Shown: positions 51,117 through 60,392 of the stretch, in pieces
Layout: each line of letters begins with the position of its first letter
Position numbering within the stretch: position 1 is the stretch's first letter
NCBI GenBank assembly: GCA_903945495.1
Contig: CAJAVU010000012.1
Coordinates: 1 to 61,204 of the forward strand
Origin: an uncultured Flavobacteriales bacterium
Lineage (GTDB): Bacteria; Bacteroidota; Bacteroidia; Flavobacteriales_D; Crocinitomicaceae
Reading direction: 5' to 3'
Length of the DNA: 61,204 nucleotides
Translations under genes and position numbers: made by a program
The notes under the pieces: model-generated
Seen by the model: only the letters and a program-made list of their open reading frames with translations
Databases searched by the model: none
Told to the model about the DNA's origin: nothing

Positions 51117-53420
51117 TTAACGCAATGTCGAGGCTTGGTACAATTTCAATTCTTCCCAAGTCACTGCATCGCCCAATTGCTCTTTTAATGGAGTTAACGA
51201 TGTTCCTTGATAATCTCCAAACAAATCAGCCAATTCACTGATGCGTTTTGCATCCATAATATCACTCAATTCTACTTTTTCCGCCTTAATCAAGAACACA
51301 AAATGACCATAAATCGTGTTTTCAGACAATTGACGAATGCGTGAAATTTCTTCAATGGTATGACCATCGTTCCATAAATCCCACGATTGATCGTAGGTGC
51401 TGCGTTTTTCCTTCTTCTCTTTCGGTTCCTTTTTCGGCTTCTTCAATTGTATTATTTCTTCTTCCTCATCAGAGTGCATGTCGAGTAAGGATGGATTTTG
51501 ACGCAATTCTTGTTGTAACGCAGCAATTTTAGCGACTTTGTAATTCTTCACTTCTGTTGTCCACACAAGCTCTTTGGTAATTTCTCGACCTGCAACAATC
51601 GCTTCCATAAGGATGCGTGCCTTTTTCATTTTCAAAATGGCTTCTGTCAATAATTCGTCCAGCTCCTCCAATTCTTCGGAATATGCTTTTGTCTTTTTCA
51701 CACGGCGCAATTCCGCAATTTTCTTCAAATTACTTGTTAAAACGCCGTCCAATATTTTAAAGAAATACGTGTAGGCCGCTTGAACGCGCTCGAACACAAA
51801 ATCCATATCCAAACGTTCATTTCGGAAAAGATTTTCTAATTGATTTCGGAATTTTTTAGCTGGATCAACACTTGATTGAACTGCTTGAGTTTGCAGTGTT
51901 ACCCACGATTTATTTTTCCCTTTCTCTGTTTTTGAACCCGCATTTCGATAACTCGCTTCGTGTATTCCGAATTTTGAATTCAGTTCGTACCAATCAAACG
52001 CTGCACTCAGAATATCTAACAGGTATTTTCGCGTACCATGTTCCAAATAGGCATTCAGCATTGGTTCATCCGCTTTGTTACCTGAATAAGCAACTACTTG
52101 CTGATCATTCGACAAGCCATTCATGCGCATAGGTTTCAGTAAAACCAAGCCTTGCAAGGTGCGCAAACGTGAAAGTGCAACATACGCTTGTCCAGGTGCG
52201 AACACATCCGAAACATCCAAAACGGCTTTATCAAATGTTAAACCTTGACTTTTGTGCACAGTAATTGCCCACGCCAGTTTCAAGGGATAATGCACAAAGG
52301 TTCCCATGACGGTTTCCTCAATTTCTCCCGTTTTATCGTTTAAGGTATAGCGGATATTGCTCCATTCATATTTTTCAACGACAATACTTCTGTTTTCTTC
52401 TGGAAAATAAACACTGATTTCTGCTGAACTCAAGGAATCGATGCGACCCATTTTTCCGTTGTAGAAATTTTTATCGAAGGAAATATCGTTTTTAATGAAC
52501 ATCACTTGTGCACCAACCTTCAATTCCATTTCTTTTTCGATTGGAAATAAATGCGGTGGAAATTCTCCCGTAACTTCTGCTGAATAATTAAATGATTTGT
52601 TTTTAAGTGATTGCAAGGCTTTTGCATTCATTTCATCCGCCTTCGAATTGTGCGTTGTCAAAGTAATATAACCTTCCTCTTTGAGTGCATCAAAATCGGG
52701 TTGCACAAATTGATTCAAGACTTTCACATCTTCTTCGGTAATTCTGTTATCGCGTAAATGATTTAAGACCGAAATAAATGTATCATCTTGTTGACGATAA
52801 ATCTTCGAAAGCTCAATGTATAAAGGCTTTTGTTCTTGTAAAACGCGTGCATTGAAGAAGAATATTCCGCTATAATAGTTGTGTAAAACACTCCATTCTT
52901 CTGGTTTTACCACAGGCGGAAGTTGCAATAAATCTCCAATAAACAACACTTGAACACCTCCAAAAGGTTCGTTCGTTCTGCGCACATTGCGCAAAGTCCA
53001 ATCCATTGCATCCAATAAATCGGCACGCAACATACTCACCTCATCAATGATTAACAATTCTAAATTGCGCATCATGTTTTGGCGTTGCTTGTTCATTGCG
53101 AAATGACGCATCAAACTATCTTTTGTTTCTAGTTTAACAGCATTCGTAAATTGTGGGGCGACTCCAAATTCAGGAACAAATCCTGCAAATGGCAATTGAA
53201 AGAAGGAATGAATGGTTACTCCGCCAGCATTTAGCGCTGCAATTCCAGTTGGAGCGACGATAACTGCATTCTTGTAAGTGCTTGATATTATTTTCTTTAA
53301 TAAGGTAGTTTTACCAGTTCCAGCTTTTCCTGTAAGAAAAACCGACTGATTAGTCTGGTTGATAAAGCGTTCTGTAAATTCTGCTGGATTACTAACGTCG
53401 TGTTGTGTTTTTGTCATCAT
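51117..53420 (-). CDS. PIF1-like superfamily 1 helicase with C-terminal HTH
   Basis: A 767-residue SF1B helicase. Walker A is FLTGKAGTGKTTLLKK (about 27-42), motif II LLIIDEVSMLRADLLDAMD, and motifs V/VI AWAITVHKSQGLTFDKAVLD and GQAYVALSRLRTLQGL, all PIF1/RecD2-like. After a hinge (about 440-640) with an HRDC-like helical segment (FRNQLENLFRNERLDMDFVF) and a basic linker (KKPKKEPKEKKEKRS), the end carries a RecQ/RQC-type HTH_40 domain (SWDLWNDGHTIEEISRIRQLSENTIYGH in segments). 5'-3' DNA unwinding and a genome-maintenance role are expected. Two tandem ATG codons begin the gene; either may be used. Confidence 0.87.
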   Translation of the reverse strand: MMTKTQHDVSNPAEFTERFINQTNQSVFLTGKAGTGKTTLLKKIISSTYKNAVIVAPTGIAALNAGGVTIHSFFQLPFAGFVPEFGVAPQFTNAVKLETKDSLMRHFAMNKQRQNMMRNLELLIIDEVSMLRADLLDAMDWTLRNVRRTNEPFGGVQVLFIGDLLQLPPVVKPEEWSVLHNYYSGIFFFNARVLQEQKPLYIELSKIYRQQDDTFISVLNHLRDNRITEEDVKVLNQFVQPDFDALKEEGYITLTTHNSKADEMNAKALQSLKNKSFNYSAEVTGEFPPHLFPIEKEMELKVGAQVMFIKNDISFDKNFYNGKMGRIDSLSSAEISVYFPEENRSIVVEKYEWSNIRYTLNDKTGEIEETVMGTFVHYPLKLAWAITVHKSQGLTFDKAVLDVSDVFAPGQAYVALSRLRTLQGLVLLKPMRMNGLSNDQQVVAYSGNKADEPMLNAYLEHGTRKYLLDILSAAFDWYELNSKFGIHEASYRNAGSKTEKGKNKSWVTLQTQAVQSSVDPAKKFRNQLENLFRNERLDMDFVFERVQAAYTYFFKILDGVLTSNLKKIAELRRVKKTKAYSEELEELDELLTEAILKMKKARILMEAIVAGREITKELVWTTEVKNYKVAKIAALQQELRQNPSLLDMHSDEEEEIIQLKKPKKEPKEKKEKRSTYDQSWDLWNDGHTIEEISRIRQLSENTIYGHFVFLIKAEKVELSDIMDAKRISELADLFGDYQGTSLTPLKEQLGDAVTWEELKLYQASTLR

Positions 53421-53491
53421 TTACTTGAAGTTAACGAAAAATATCATTCGCTTCCAAATGAAAAATGAAAAGAAGTGTAAAATTTTATGAA

Positions 53492-53869
53492 TTAGTTCCA
53501 ATTAATCATCGAACCTGAAGTAAATGAATCTTCAAAGGTTGCGCGCAAACGATCTAATTTTGCTTTTGCAGAAGAATCACCTGAATTGGCTTTCAATTTC
53601 AATTTGTAATAAATGTCCAATGAATGACCAAACAAATCTTGTTCAAGCAAATTTTTGATGGCTGTAATTTTACCATTGACTTCAATTAAGAAATGTTCAA
53701 TTTCACCAAGTTCTGTTAATTCTGGATTCGAAAGATTCTCTTTTTTAAGCAAGGCAGAATAATGTGGCAACACCTCAACCAAGATAGAAGTAAATCGTTC
53801 TAACTCTTTGTTTAATAGCTCTTTATTGTTTTTAAAATCTTTCACGGTGGTTCTTTTGTGTATATGCAA
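53492..53869 (-). CDS. Small helical protein of unknown function
   Basis: A protein of about 125 residues, fully helical in pattern (ELLNKELERFTSILVEVLPHYSALLKK; IEHFLIEVNGKITAIKNLLEQ; DIYYKLKLKAN), with no signal peptide, membrane helix or recognised domain. The start is uncertain: TTG at 53869 gives MHIHKRTT, whereas GTG at 53845 would give 117 residues; no nearby ATG exists. It lies upstream of the helicase gene on the same strand with a 71-nt gap and is divergent from hemW. Conserved helical spacing and a sensible hydrophobic pattern argue that it is real. Confidence 0.5.
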   Translation of the reverse strand: MHIHKRTTVKDFKNNKELLNKELERFTSILVEVLPHYSALLKKENLSNPELTELGEIEHFLIEVNGKITAIKNLLEQDLFGHSLDIYYKLKLKANSGDSSAKAKLDRLRATFEDSFTSGSMINWN

Positions 53870-53945
53870 TGTAACGAATAAAACGAATGTGAAATATTAA
53901 TTTTGGATTATTTAACAAAGAACTACGTAGAACTACTTAGTTACG

Positions 53946-53953
53946 TATTTTTG
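53946..53953 (+). promoter_or_regulatory. -7 element of hemW, 4 nt from GTG
   Basis: TATTTTTG, a full TAnnTTTG match, then TACC and the hemW GTG at 53958. It supports the GTG start and a leaderless transcript. Confidence 0.5.
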
Positions 53954-53957
53954 TACC

Positions 53958-55076
53958 GTGTCTGGCATCTATATTCATATCCCATTTTGCAAGCAGAAAT
54001 GCACGTATTGTGATTTTCATTTCAGTACAACCTTTCATGCGTACCGCGAAGAAATGATTGCATGTATTTGCAAAGAAATTCATGAACGTTCCAATTATTT
54101 GAGTGAAACTTCACTGAATAGCGTCTATTTTGGTGGTGGAACGCCAAGTTTGTTAAGCGAAAACGAATTAGTTCAGATTTTAACTACCATCAAGCAACTT
54201 TTCACGCTTACAGATTCGTGTGAAATTACCTTAGAAGCGAATCCAGATGATATTGATGTAGAACGTTTGAACTATTGGAAAGAAGCTGGAATAAACAGAC
54301 TTTCAATTGGTCTACAATCATTTAAGGAAAGTGATTTAAAATGGATGAATCGTGCACACTCCGTTGAAGAAGCATTGAAATGTGTGGATCTAGCGCGAAA
54401 AAGTGGAATTCTGAATATTAGTGTTGATTTGATTTATGGTTTACCAAATCTTTCAATGGAAGAATGGAAACAGCACATTGATACAGTTTTAGCAATGGAG
54501 GTACAACATGTTTCCGCCTATTGTTTGACAATTGAAGAAAAAACCGCATTGCATCATTTGGTAAAGTCGGAGAAAATTGTCCCAACTGGTGAAGATGATC
54601 AAAGCGAGCAATTCATTTATTTAATTGAACGCTTAAAAGCAGATGGATTCAAACATTACGAGATTTCCAATTTTGGTTTACCAGGTTACGAAGCAGTTCA
54701 CAATTCGAATTATTGGAAAGGTGCGCATTATTTGGGCGTTGGTCCATCAGCGCATTCCTTTGATGGAAAAAGCCGCCAATGGAATGTTTCGAATAACACA
54801 CTTTATTTAAAGAATTTCGAAGCGAACAGTTATTTTGAAATCGAACATTTGTCGCCAAAAGATCGTTGGAATGAATTACTGTTAACAGGATTACGCACAT
54901 CTTACGGAGTTAAAACCAATCAACTTTTCTCCATTTTAGTTCCAAGTGCAGATTTCTTCGAAACATTAACCGAATTCAAACAAAACAATTGGTTGATTGA
55001 AGAAGATGGGACCTTGTTTTTAACGAGTGAAGGACGCTTGAAAGCAGATTATATTGCTTCGGAACTTTTCGTGTAA
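53958..55076 (+). CDS. hemW: Radical SAM haem chaperone HemW
   Basis: A 372-residue radical SAM protein that inserts haem into respiratory enzymes; formerly called HemN-like. The [4Fe-4S] ligands are Cys11, Cys15 and Cys18 in CKQKCTYCDFHFS, preceded by the usual IYIHIPF. The SAM-binding GGG motif is YFGGGTPSLL, and IEEKTALHHLV plus HYEISNFGLPGYEAVHN and WKGAHYLGVGPSAHSF are HemW-type segments. The start is GTG at 53958; it yields the conserved N-terminus MSGIYIHIPFC and follows a -7 element by 4 nt. A haem-rich cytochrome such as ActA is a plausible beneficiary. Confidence 0.92.
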   Translation: MSGIYIHIPFCKQKCTYCDFHFSTTFHAYREEMIACICKEIHERSNYLSETSLNSVYFGGGTPSLLSENELVQILTTIKQLFTLTDSCEITLEANPDDIDVERLNYWKEAGINRLSIGLQSFKESDLKWMNRAHSVEEALKCVDLARKSGILNISVDLIYGLPNLSMEEWKQHIDTVLAMEVQHVSAYCLTIEEKTALHHLVKSEKIVPTGEDDQSEQFIYLIERLKADGFKHYEISNFGLPGYEAVHNSNYWKGAHYLGVGPSAHSFDGKSRQWNVSNNTLYLKNFEANSYFEIEHLSPKDRWNELLLTGLRTSYGVKTNQLFSILVPSADFFETLTEFKQNNWLIEEDGTLFLTSEGRLKADYIASELFV

Positions 55077-55207
55077 AAATGCTTCTGTAAATCAATAAAA
55101 ATAGACTTCCAACAGAATATTCCTATTTTCAATTTTCACATCTTAACACCATGTTTTAAAAGAACATCCAAATTCGTACTTTTACAGCTTCATCATTCAC
55201 ATTTAAC

Positions 55208-58021
55208 ATGAAAATTCTTTCTATTCTTTGCCTTATTTTCATTTCAGCATCCGTTTTCGGACAAAAAAAGGTTATAGATCACACAGTTTACAACGATTGG
55301 CGTAAAGCCGAAGCACAAATTATTTCGAATGATGGAAATTACATCAGTTATGAAATCAATCCACATCGCGGTGATGGCTTTTTGTACGTTTACAATAGTT
55401 CAACAAGTAAAACAGATTCATTCCCACGTGGAAAAGAAGCAAAATTTGGTACAAACAATAATTATTTTGTGTTCAAAATCACCCCTGGATTCGATACATT
55501 ACGCAACTGTGAATTGAACAAAGTTGATAAGAAAAAATGGCCAAAAGACACGCTTGGAATTTATGTGTTTGCAAAAGATAGTCTAATAAAAATACCATTA
55601 TTGAAATCGTTTTCAGTTTTTGAGGACAATGATTGGTTGAGTTATGTGGTGGATGAAAATGCATTCAAAACTGCAGCAACAAGCGAAAAAGAAACCAAAA
55701 AGAAAAAATCAACTCCAAAAAAGAAAAAGAAAAGCAAGAAAGAGGAAGAAAAACCAGCGTATAAATCAGATGGCAAGTTGCTTACGGTATTAAATCCAAC
55801 AACCGAGAAAATCTATCAATTTAAAGACATTACCGATTATGCCGTTTCGACAAAAGGAACCACATTGGCAATGGTCGAACACAAAAAAGAAAAAGTGGAT
55901 TCATTCCAATTGATACTTATTGATTTAACAAATGGAAAACCAACACCAATTTCTCCTAAATACGCATCCATTAAACAACTTTCTTTTGATCACACTGATA
56001 ACTATTTGGCCTTTTTATCTAGCTCAGATACAGCAAAAGTGAAAAATTACCAATTGAATTTATTGGATCTTTCTTCTAAATCATTGCGCCAATTAACGGA
56101 TTCGAGCTCAACTTTCTTACCGAAAGAAGATGCCGTTTCTGAAAATAGAAAGCCAAGTTTCAGTGAAGACGGTCGCTTCTTATTCTACGGTGTTGCAGAA
56201 CGTTTAGAAGTCGAGAAAAAGGATTCATTATTAGAATCTGAAAAAGCGAAGGTTGACATTTGGCATTACCAAGACAAACGCTTGCAATCACAGCAATTGG
56301 TTGAACTGAAACGCGATTTAAAGAAAACAGATTTATACGTGTTCACTTTGGCAAATTCATCACATTTGAAATTGTCGAATGATACTTTGCGCGTGAATCC
56401 AAGTGAGAAAATCGTTGGAAATTATCTGTTTGCTTCTTCTGATGAACAATACGTTATGGCGAATCAATGGGAGGTGCCGAATTTAGAGGATCATTACCGC
56501 GTTTCTTTACTTGATGGTTCAGTAGAATTAATCAAAAAAGCCGTTGGTTTCAATGGTGATTTATCGCCAAGTGGGAACTACTATTCATTCTTCGATGCAA
56601 AAGTTGCACAGTTCTATTTAATGGATTTAACGGCAAAAACAACATCTTGCATTACCTGTGAAACTAAAAAAGTGAACTGGCAAGAAGATGTAAACGGAAT
56701 GCCAATGCTGGCTTCACCATTTGGATCAAGAGGTTATACACCAGAAGAAAAAGACTTCATTATTCAATCGGAATATGATGTTTGGGCCTATTCCATTTCT
56801 GATAAAAAAATGCGATGTTTAACCAATCGTGAGGGTGAGGACGGAAAAATTCGCTTGGAATTGAATCTTTGGTCAAACGATAGTATTTATATTGATTACG
56901 AAAACGTCTATATCAAAGGATTCAACGAAACGACAAAAGGCGCTTTGGTATATACATTGGTAAATCATGGAGATCATACTGATTTAGTTAAAAACTATGC
57001 AACAGAACACAAACTGTTGTACATGAATCGCTCGAAAAATGCAAAAACAACGTTGTTCAGAATGAGTTCAGTTTCAGAATATCCTGAAATTCGAATTACA
57101 CAGGATTTCTTCCAAACTGAAAAAACGCTGACACATACAAATCCGCAGCAAGATTCTTTGAATTGGGCAACTGTTGAATTGGTGAATTGGAAAAGTTATG
57201 AAGGAATTCCTTTACAAGGCTTGTTGTATAAACCAGAGAATTTTGATGCAACGAAATCTTATCCACTCATTGTTTATTACTACGAATTGAATTCGGATGA
57301 TTTACATTATTATTACGGACCAAAACCAACAGCATCGATTGTTTATGCAACTGAATATGCATCGGCTGGTTACTGTGTTTTCATTCCAGACATTCGTTAC
57401 AAGCACGTTGGACATCCAGCAAAATCGGCTTACGATTGCATTATGAGCGGAACAGATCACGTGTTGAAATTGTACAAAAACATAGATTCAACGCGCATGG
57501 GCTTACAAGGACAAAGTTGGGGCGGTTACCAAACAGCACAATTAATCACGATGACAACGCGCTACAAAGCAGCAATGGCAGGAGCTCCAGTTTCAAACAT
57601 GTTCTCTGCATACGGCGGAATCCGTTGGGGAAGCGGTGTGAACCGTCAATTTCAATACGAGCGTACACAAAGTAGAATCGGGAAAACTATTTGGGAAGCT
57701 CCAGAATTGTACACCGAAAATTCGCCAATCTTCCACTTACCAAAGGTTCAAACGCCTTTGTTAATCATGAGTAATGATGAAGATGGAGCCGTTCCATGGT
57801 ACCAAGGAATTGAATTGTTTACTGGAATGAAACGTCTTGGAAAACCATGTTGGATGCTAAATTACAACGGTGATGATCACAACTTGATGCAAAATGCAAA
57901 TCGTTTCGACTTGAGTATTCGCATGCGCCAGTTCTTTGATTATTACTTGCAAGGACAACCAGCACCAAAATGGTTAAGCGAAGGAATTCCAGCCATCGAA
58001 AAAGGGAAAACGACGAATTAA
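55208..58021 (+). CDS. S9 family prolyl oligopeptidase-like peptidase
   Basis: A 937-residue exported serine peptidase. A signal peptide (MKILSILCLIFISASVFGQ) is followed by an N-terminal beta-propeller (about 30-640) and an alpha/beta-hydrolase domain (about 660-930). The catalytic triad is Ser770 (GLQGQSWGGYQ), an aspartate in SNDEDGAVPW (857 or 859) and His891 (GDDHNLM). The propeller holds a lysine-rich insert (about 161-182). Family members cleave after proline in short peptides (DPP IV, acylaminoacyl peptidase), so periplasmic peptide use is likely. The VanZ gene starts 2 nt after the stop, and the ALDH follows. Confidence 0.87.
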   Translation: MKILSILCLIFISASVFGQKKVIDHTVYNDWRKAEAQIISNDGNYISYEINPHRGDGFLYVYNSSTSKTDSFPRGKEAKFGTNNNYFVFKITPGFDTLRNCELNKVDKKKWPKDTLGIYVFAKDSLIKIPLLKSFSVFEDNDWLSYVVDENAFKTAATSEKETKKKKSTPKKKKKSKKEEEKPAYKSDGKLLTVLNPTTEKIYQFKDITDYAVSTKGTTLAMVEHKKEKVDSFQLILIDLTNGKPTPISPKYASIKQLSFDHTDNYLAFLSSSDTAKVKNYQLNLLDLSSKSLRQLTDSSSTFLPKEDAVSENRKPSFSEDGRFLFYGVAERLEVEKKDSLLESEKAKVDIWHYQDKRLQSQQLVELKRDLKKTDLYVFTLANSSHLKLSNDTLRVNPSEKIVGNYLFASSDEQYVMANQWEVPNLEDHYRVSLLDGSVELIKKAVGFNGDLSPSGNYYSFFDAKVAQFYLMDLTAKTTSCITCETKKVNWQEDVNGMPMLASPFGSRGYTPEEKDFIIQSEYDVWAYSISDKKMRCLTNREGEDGKIRLELNLWSNDSIYIDYENVYIKGFNETTKGALVYTLVNHGDHTDLVKNYATEHKLLYMNRSKNAKTTLFRMSSVSEYPEIRITQDFFQTEKTLTHTNPQQDSLNWATVELVNWKSYEGIPLQGLLYKPENFDATKSYPLIVYYYELNSDDLHYYYGPKPTASIVYATEYASAGYCVFIPDIRYKHVGHPAKSAYDCIMSGTDHVLKLYKNIDSTRMGLQGQSWGGYQTAQLITMTTRYKAAMAGAPVSNMFSAYGGIRWGSGVNRQFQYERTQSRIGKTIWEAPELYTENSPIFHLPKVQTPLLIMSNDEDGAVPWYQGIELFTGMKRLGKPCWMLNYNGDDHNLMQNANRFDLSIRMRQFFDYYLQGQPAPKWLSEGIPAIEKGKTTN

Positions 58022-58023
58022 AC

Positions 58024-58410
58024 ATGGAAAAACGTCCACTCCTTCTCATCTCGGCTTTTGTTGTATTGATTGCAATAACGGTGTTGAGTTTGCTACCACC
58101 AAAATCTGGAATGGAGCTTCCAACAAACGATAAAGTGGGACATTTCTTAGCGTATGGAACTTTTTCAATGAACGTTTGCCTATTGTTTAATCGATGGAAG
58201 AAAGAATTGCTCTTTTCGCTCATTGGAATTGTACTTTACGGCGTATTAATTGAATTTCTTCAAGGCTTTGTGCGCCGCGAAACTTCCTTTTACGATTTCT
58301 TAGCAAATACAGCAGGTGTGGCAATTGGTGTAACATTCATTACACTTTTTAGAAGACCAATAACAACATTTTTAGCAAAAATCAACGTAATTTCGTTGAA
58401 CGAAAAATAG
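58024..58410 (+). CDS. VanZ-family membrane protein
   Basis: A 128-residue VanZ-like protein with four predicted membrane helices (LLLISAFVVLIAITVLSLL; FLAYGTFSMNVCLLF; LLFSLIGIVLYGVLIEFLQG; TAGVAIGVTFITLF). The family motifs DKVGHFLAYGTF and EFLQGFVRRETSFYDFLANTAG are intact. Some VanZ proteins confer low-level teicoplanin resistance, but most have no known role. The ATG at 58024 is chosen over an upstream in-frame ATG that lies inside the S9 peptidase gene. It sits 2 nt after that gene and 3 nt before the aldehyde dehydrogenase gene, an operon. Confidence 0.85.
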   Translation: MEKRPLLLISAFVVLIAITVLSLLPPKSGMELPTNDKVGHFLAYGTFSMNVCLLFNRWKKELLFSLIGIVLYGVLIEFLQGFVRRETSFYDFLANTAGVAIGVTFITLFRRPITTFLAKINVISLNEK

Positions 58411-58413
58411 AAC

Positions 58414-59856
58414 ATGGAAAAATTACTCAACTTCATTGACGGATCGTATGTCGCACCAATCAGTGGCGATTACATCGATAACTATGAACCCGCAACAGGA
58501 AAAGTATACAGTTTAATTGCCAATTCAGACGAACGCGATGTTGAATTAGCAGTAAAAGCCGCTGAAAAAGCTTTTCCAATTTGGTCGAATATGTCAACTG
58601 AAGAACGCAGTGCAATCATGGTGCGCTTGTCTGAAGGAATTCAAAACAGAATGGATGAATTTGTTGCTGCTGAATCGCGTGACAATGGAAAACCTTTGAC
58701 CTTGGCTGCACATGTTGATATTCCAAGAGCGGTTTCAAATTTCCATTTTTTCGCAACTGCTATTACGCATTTTGCATCTGAAAGTCATTATATGGAAGGT
58801 GTTGGCGTAAATTACACCATTCGTAAACCAATCGGAATTGTTGGCTGTATTTCTCCATGGAACTTACCATTGTACTTGTTTTCATGGAAAATTGCACCAG
58901 CTTTAGCTGCAGGAAACTGTGTCGTAGCAAAACCATCTGAAATTACACCTTATACCGCCTATTTATTAGGACAAGTTGCCAAAGATGCTGGAATGCCTGA
59001 TGGCGTTTTGAATATCTTGCACGGACTTGGCGGAAGCGTTGGAGATGCCATTGTAAAACATTCTAAAATCAAAGCTATTTCATTTACTGGAGGAACAAAA
59101 ACAGGCGAATACATTGCTCGAACAGCTGCTCCAATGTTCAAAAAGCTTTCTTTGGAATTAGGCGGAAAAAATCCAAATATCATTTTTGCAGATTGTGATT
59201 TCGACGATATGTTGAGTACAACCTTGCGCTCATCGTTTGCCAATCAAGGTCAGATTTGTTTGTGTGGCTCGCGCATTTTTGTTGAGCGACCAATTTATGA
59301 CAAGTTCAAAGAAGCATTTGTGGCGAAAGTGGCAAAAACAACTGTTTCAAATCCAACAGATCCAAAGGCAATTTTGGGAGCAGTTGTTTCTAAACCGCAC
59401 ATGGAAAAAGTGTTGTCGTATGTTGAACTAGCCAAAGAAGAAGGAGGAACTGTTTTAACAGGTGGAGAACGCGTTTTATTAGACGGAGAATACAAAGACG
59501 GTTATTATTTGCGTCCAACTGTCATTGAAGGCTTGGCGTATGATTGTCGTACGAACCAAGAAGAAATTTTTGGACCAGTTGTTACCATTACACCATTCGA
59601 TAAAGAAGAAGAAGTGTTGATGATGGCCAATTCGACGCAATATGGTTTGGCTGCAACCTTGTGGACCAGCGATTTAAAACGTGCGCATCGCATGGCAGAT
59701 AAAATTCAATCGGGCATAGTTTGGATCAACTCATGGTTGGTGCGCGATTTAAGAACACCATTTGGCGGTGTGAAAGCATCAGGCGTTGGTCGTGAAGGTG
59801 GGTGGGAAGCTTTGCGTTTCTTTACCGAGCCGAAAAATGTATTTGTAAAATACTAG
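58414..59856 (+). CDS. Aldehyde dehydrogenase, 2-aminomuconate semialdehyde dehydrogenase-like
   Basis: A 480-residue NAD-dependent aldehyde dehydrogenase. The catalytic Cys282 (NQGQICLCGSR) and general base Glu248 (LSLELGGKNP) are present, as are CISPWNLPLYLFSWKIAPALA and GGVKASGVGREGG. Segment patterns (MEKLLNFIDGSYV; NSWLVRDLRTPFGG; RFFTEPKNVFVKY) place it with the 2-hydroxymuconate/2-aminomuconate semialdehyde dehydrogenase (ALDH8) group. Together with the RidA-type deaminase and glutaryl-CoA dehydrogenase in this window, it would fit tryptophan catabolism. A general aldehyde oxidiser remains possible. It is the last gene of the S9-VanZ-ALDH unit, ended by a strong terminator. Confidence 0.82.
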   Translation: MEKLLNFIDGSYVAPISGDYIDNYEPATGKVYSLIANSDERDVELAVKAAEKAFPIWSNMSTEERSAIMVRLSEGIQNRMDEFVAAESRDNGKPLTLAAHVDIPRAVSNFHFFATAITHFASESHYMEGVGVNYTIRKPIGIVGCISPWNLPLYLFSWKIAPALAAGNCVVAKPSEITPYTAYLLGQVAKDAGMPDGVLNILHGLGGSVGDAIVKHSKIKAISFTGGTKTGEYIARTAAPMFKKLSLELGGKNPNIIFADCDFDDMLSTTLRSSFANQGQICLCGSRIFVERPIYDKFKEAFVAKVAKTTVSNPTDPKAILGAVVSKPHMEKVLSYVELAKEEGGTVLTGGERVLLDGEYKDGYYLRPTVIEGLAYDCRTNQEEIFGPVVTITPFDKEEEVLMMANSTQYGLAATLWTSDLKRAHRMADKIQSGIVWINSWLVRDLRTPFGGVKASGVGREGGWEALRFFTEPKNVFVKY

Positions 59857-59872
59857 AATAAAAACAAGCATA

Positions 59873-59906
59873 AAAAAACCCTCTCGTTCGCACGGGAGGG
59901 TTTTTT
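59873..59906 (+). terminator. Intrinsic terminator after the aldehyde dehydrogenase gene
   Basis: AAAAAACCCTC (59873-59883) pairs with GAGGGTTTTTT (59896-59906), with a further CG/CG pairing inside the loop. It ends 11 nt before the IS3 left end. Confidence 0.92.
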
Positions 59907-59957
59907 AGTTTTATAAATGTCTAGTCCTGAAATAGCGATACACAATTTTTTATCGTT

Positions 59958-60392
59958 ATGGAAAAAGGAGAAAAAAGCTTTTATATAAAGCGAAGTCAGA
60001 AAGACTATTCGATGTCTTTTAAATTATCTGTTGTTCAGGCAGTTGAATCTGGAGAGCTATCGACAACAGGAGCATGTCGTAGATATGGTATACAAGCACG
60101 TTCAACAGTTGTCAATTGGTTGAGAAAATATGGTACATTTGATTGGGAAAACCAAACACCATCCAATATGCCAAAGTCAAATGAACAGCGATTAATGGAG
60201 TTAGAGCAGCAAGTAAAACTGCTAGAAAAGCAAAAAGCAATGCTAGAAAAGCAAGTTGAACGAGCAGATAAAAAGTCGATCATTTTTGATATGATGATTG
60301 ATTTAGCAGAGAAGGAATATAATATCTCTATTCGAAAAAACTCCTCACCCGAACAATCGACAACTATAGAGAAAAACATCAAGAAAGCTTAA
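59958..60392 (+). CDS. IS3-family transposase OrfA
   Basis: A 144-residue OrfA: an N-terminal helix-turn-helix of HTH_28/Tnp_1 type (about 17-56; SFKLSVVQAVESGELSTTGA, RRYGIQARSTVVNWLRKYG) that binds the terminal repeats, then a leucine-zipper-like coiled coil (about 74-105; RLMELEQQVKLLEKQKAMLE) for dimerisation. Its last 70 nt overlap orfB, which lies in the -1 frame. Alone, OrfA usually represses or modulates transposition; fused by frameshifting to OrfB it forms the active transposase. Confidence 0.9.
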   Translation: MEKGEKSFYIKRSQKDYSMSFKLSVVQAVESGELSTTGACRRYGIQARSTVVNWLRKYGTFDWENQTPSNMPKSNEQRLMELEQQVKLLEKQKAMLEKQVERADKKSIIFDMMIDLAEKEYNISIRKNSSPEQSTTIEKNIKKA

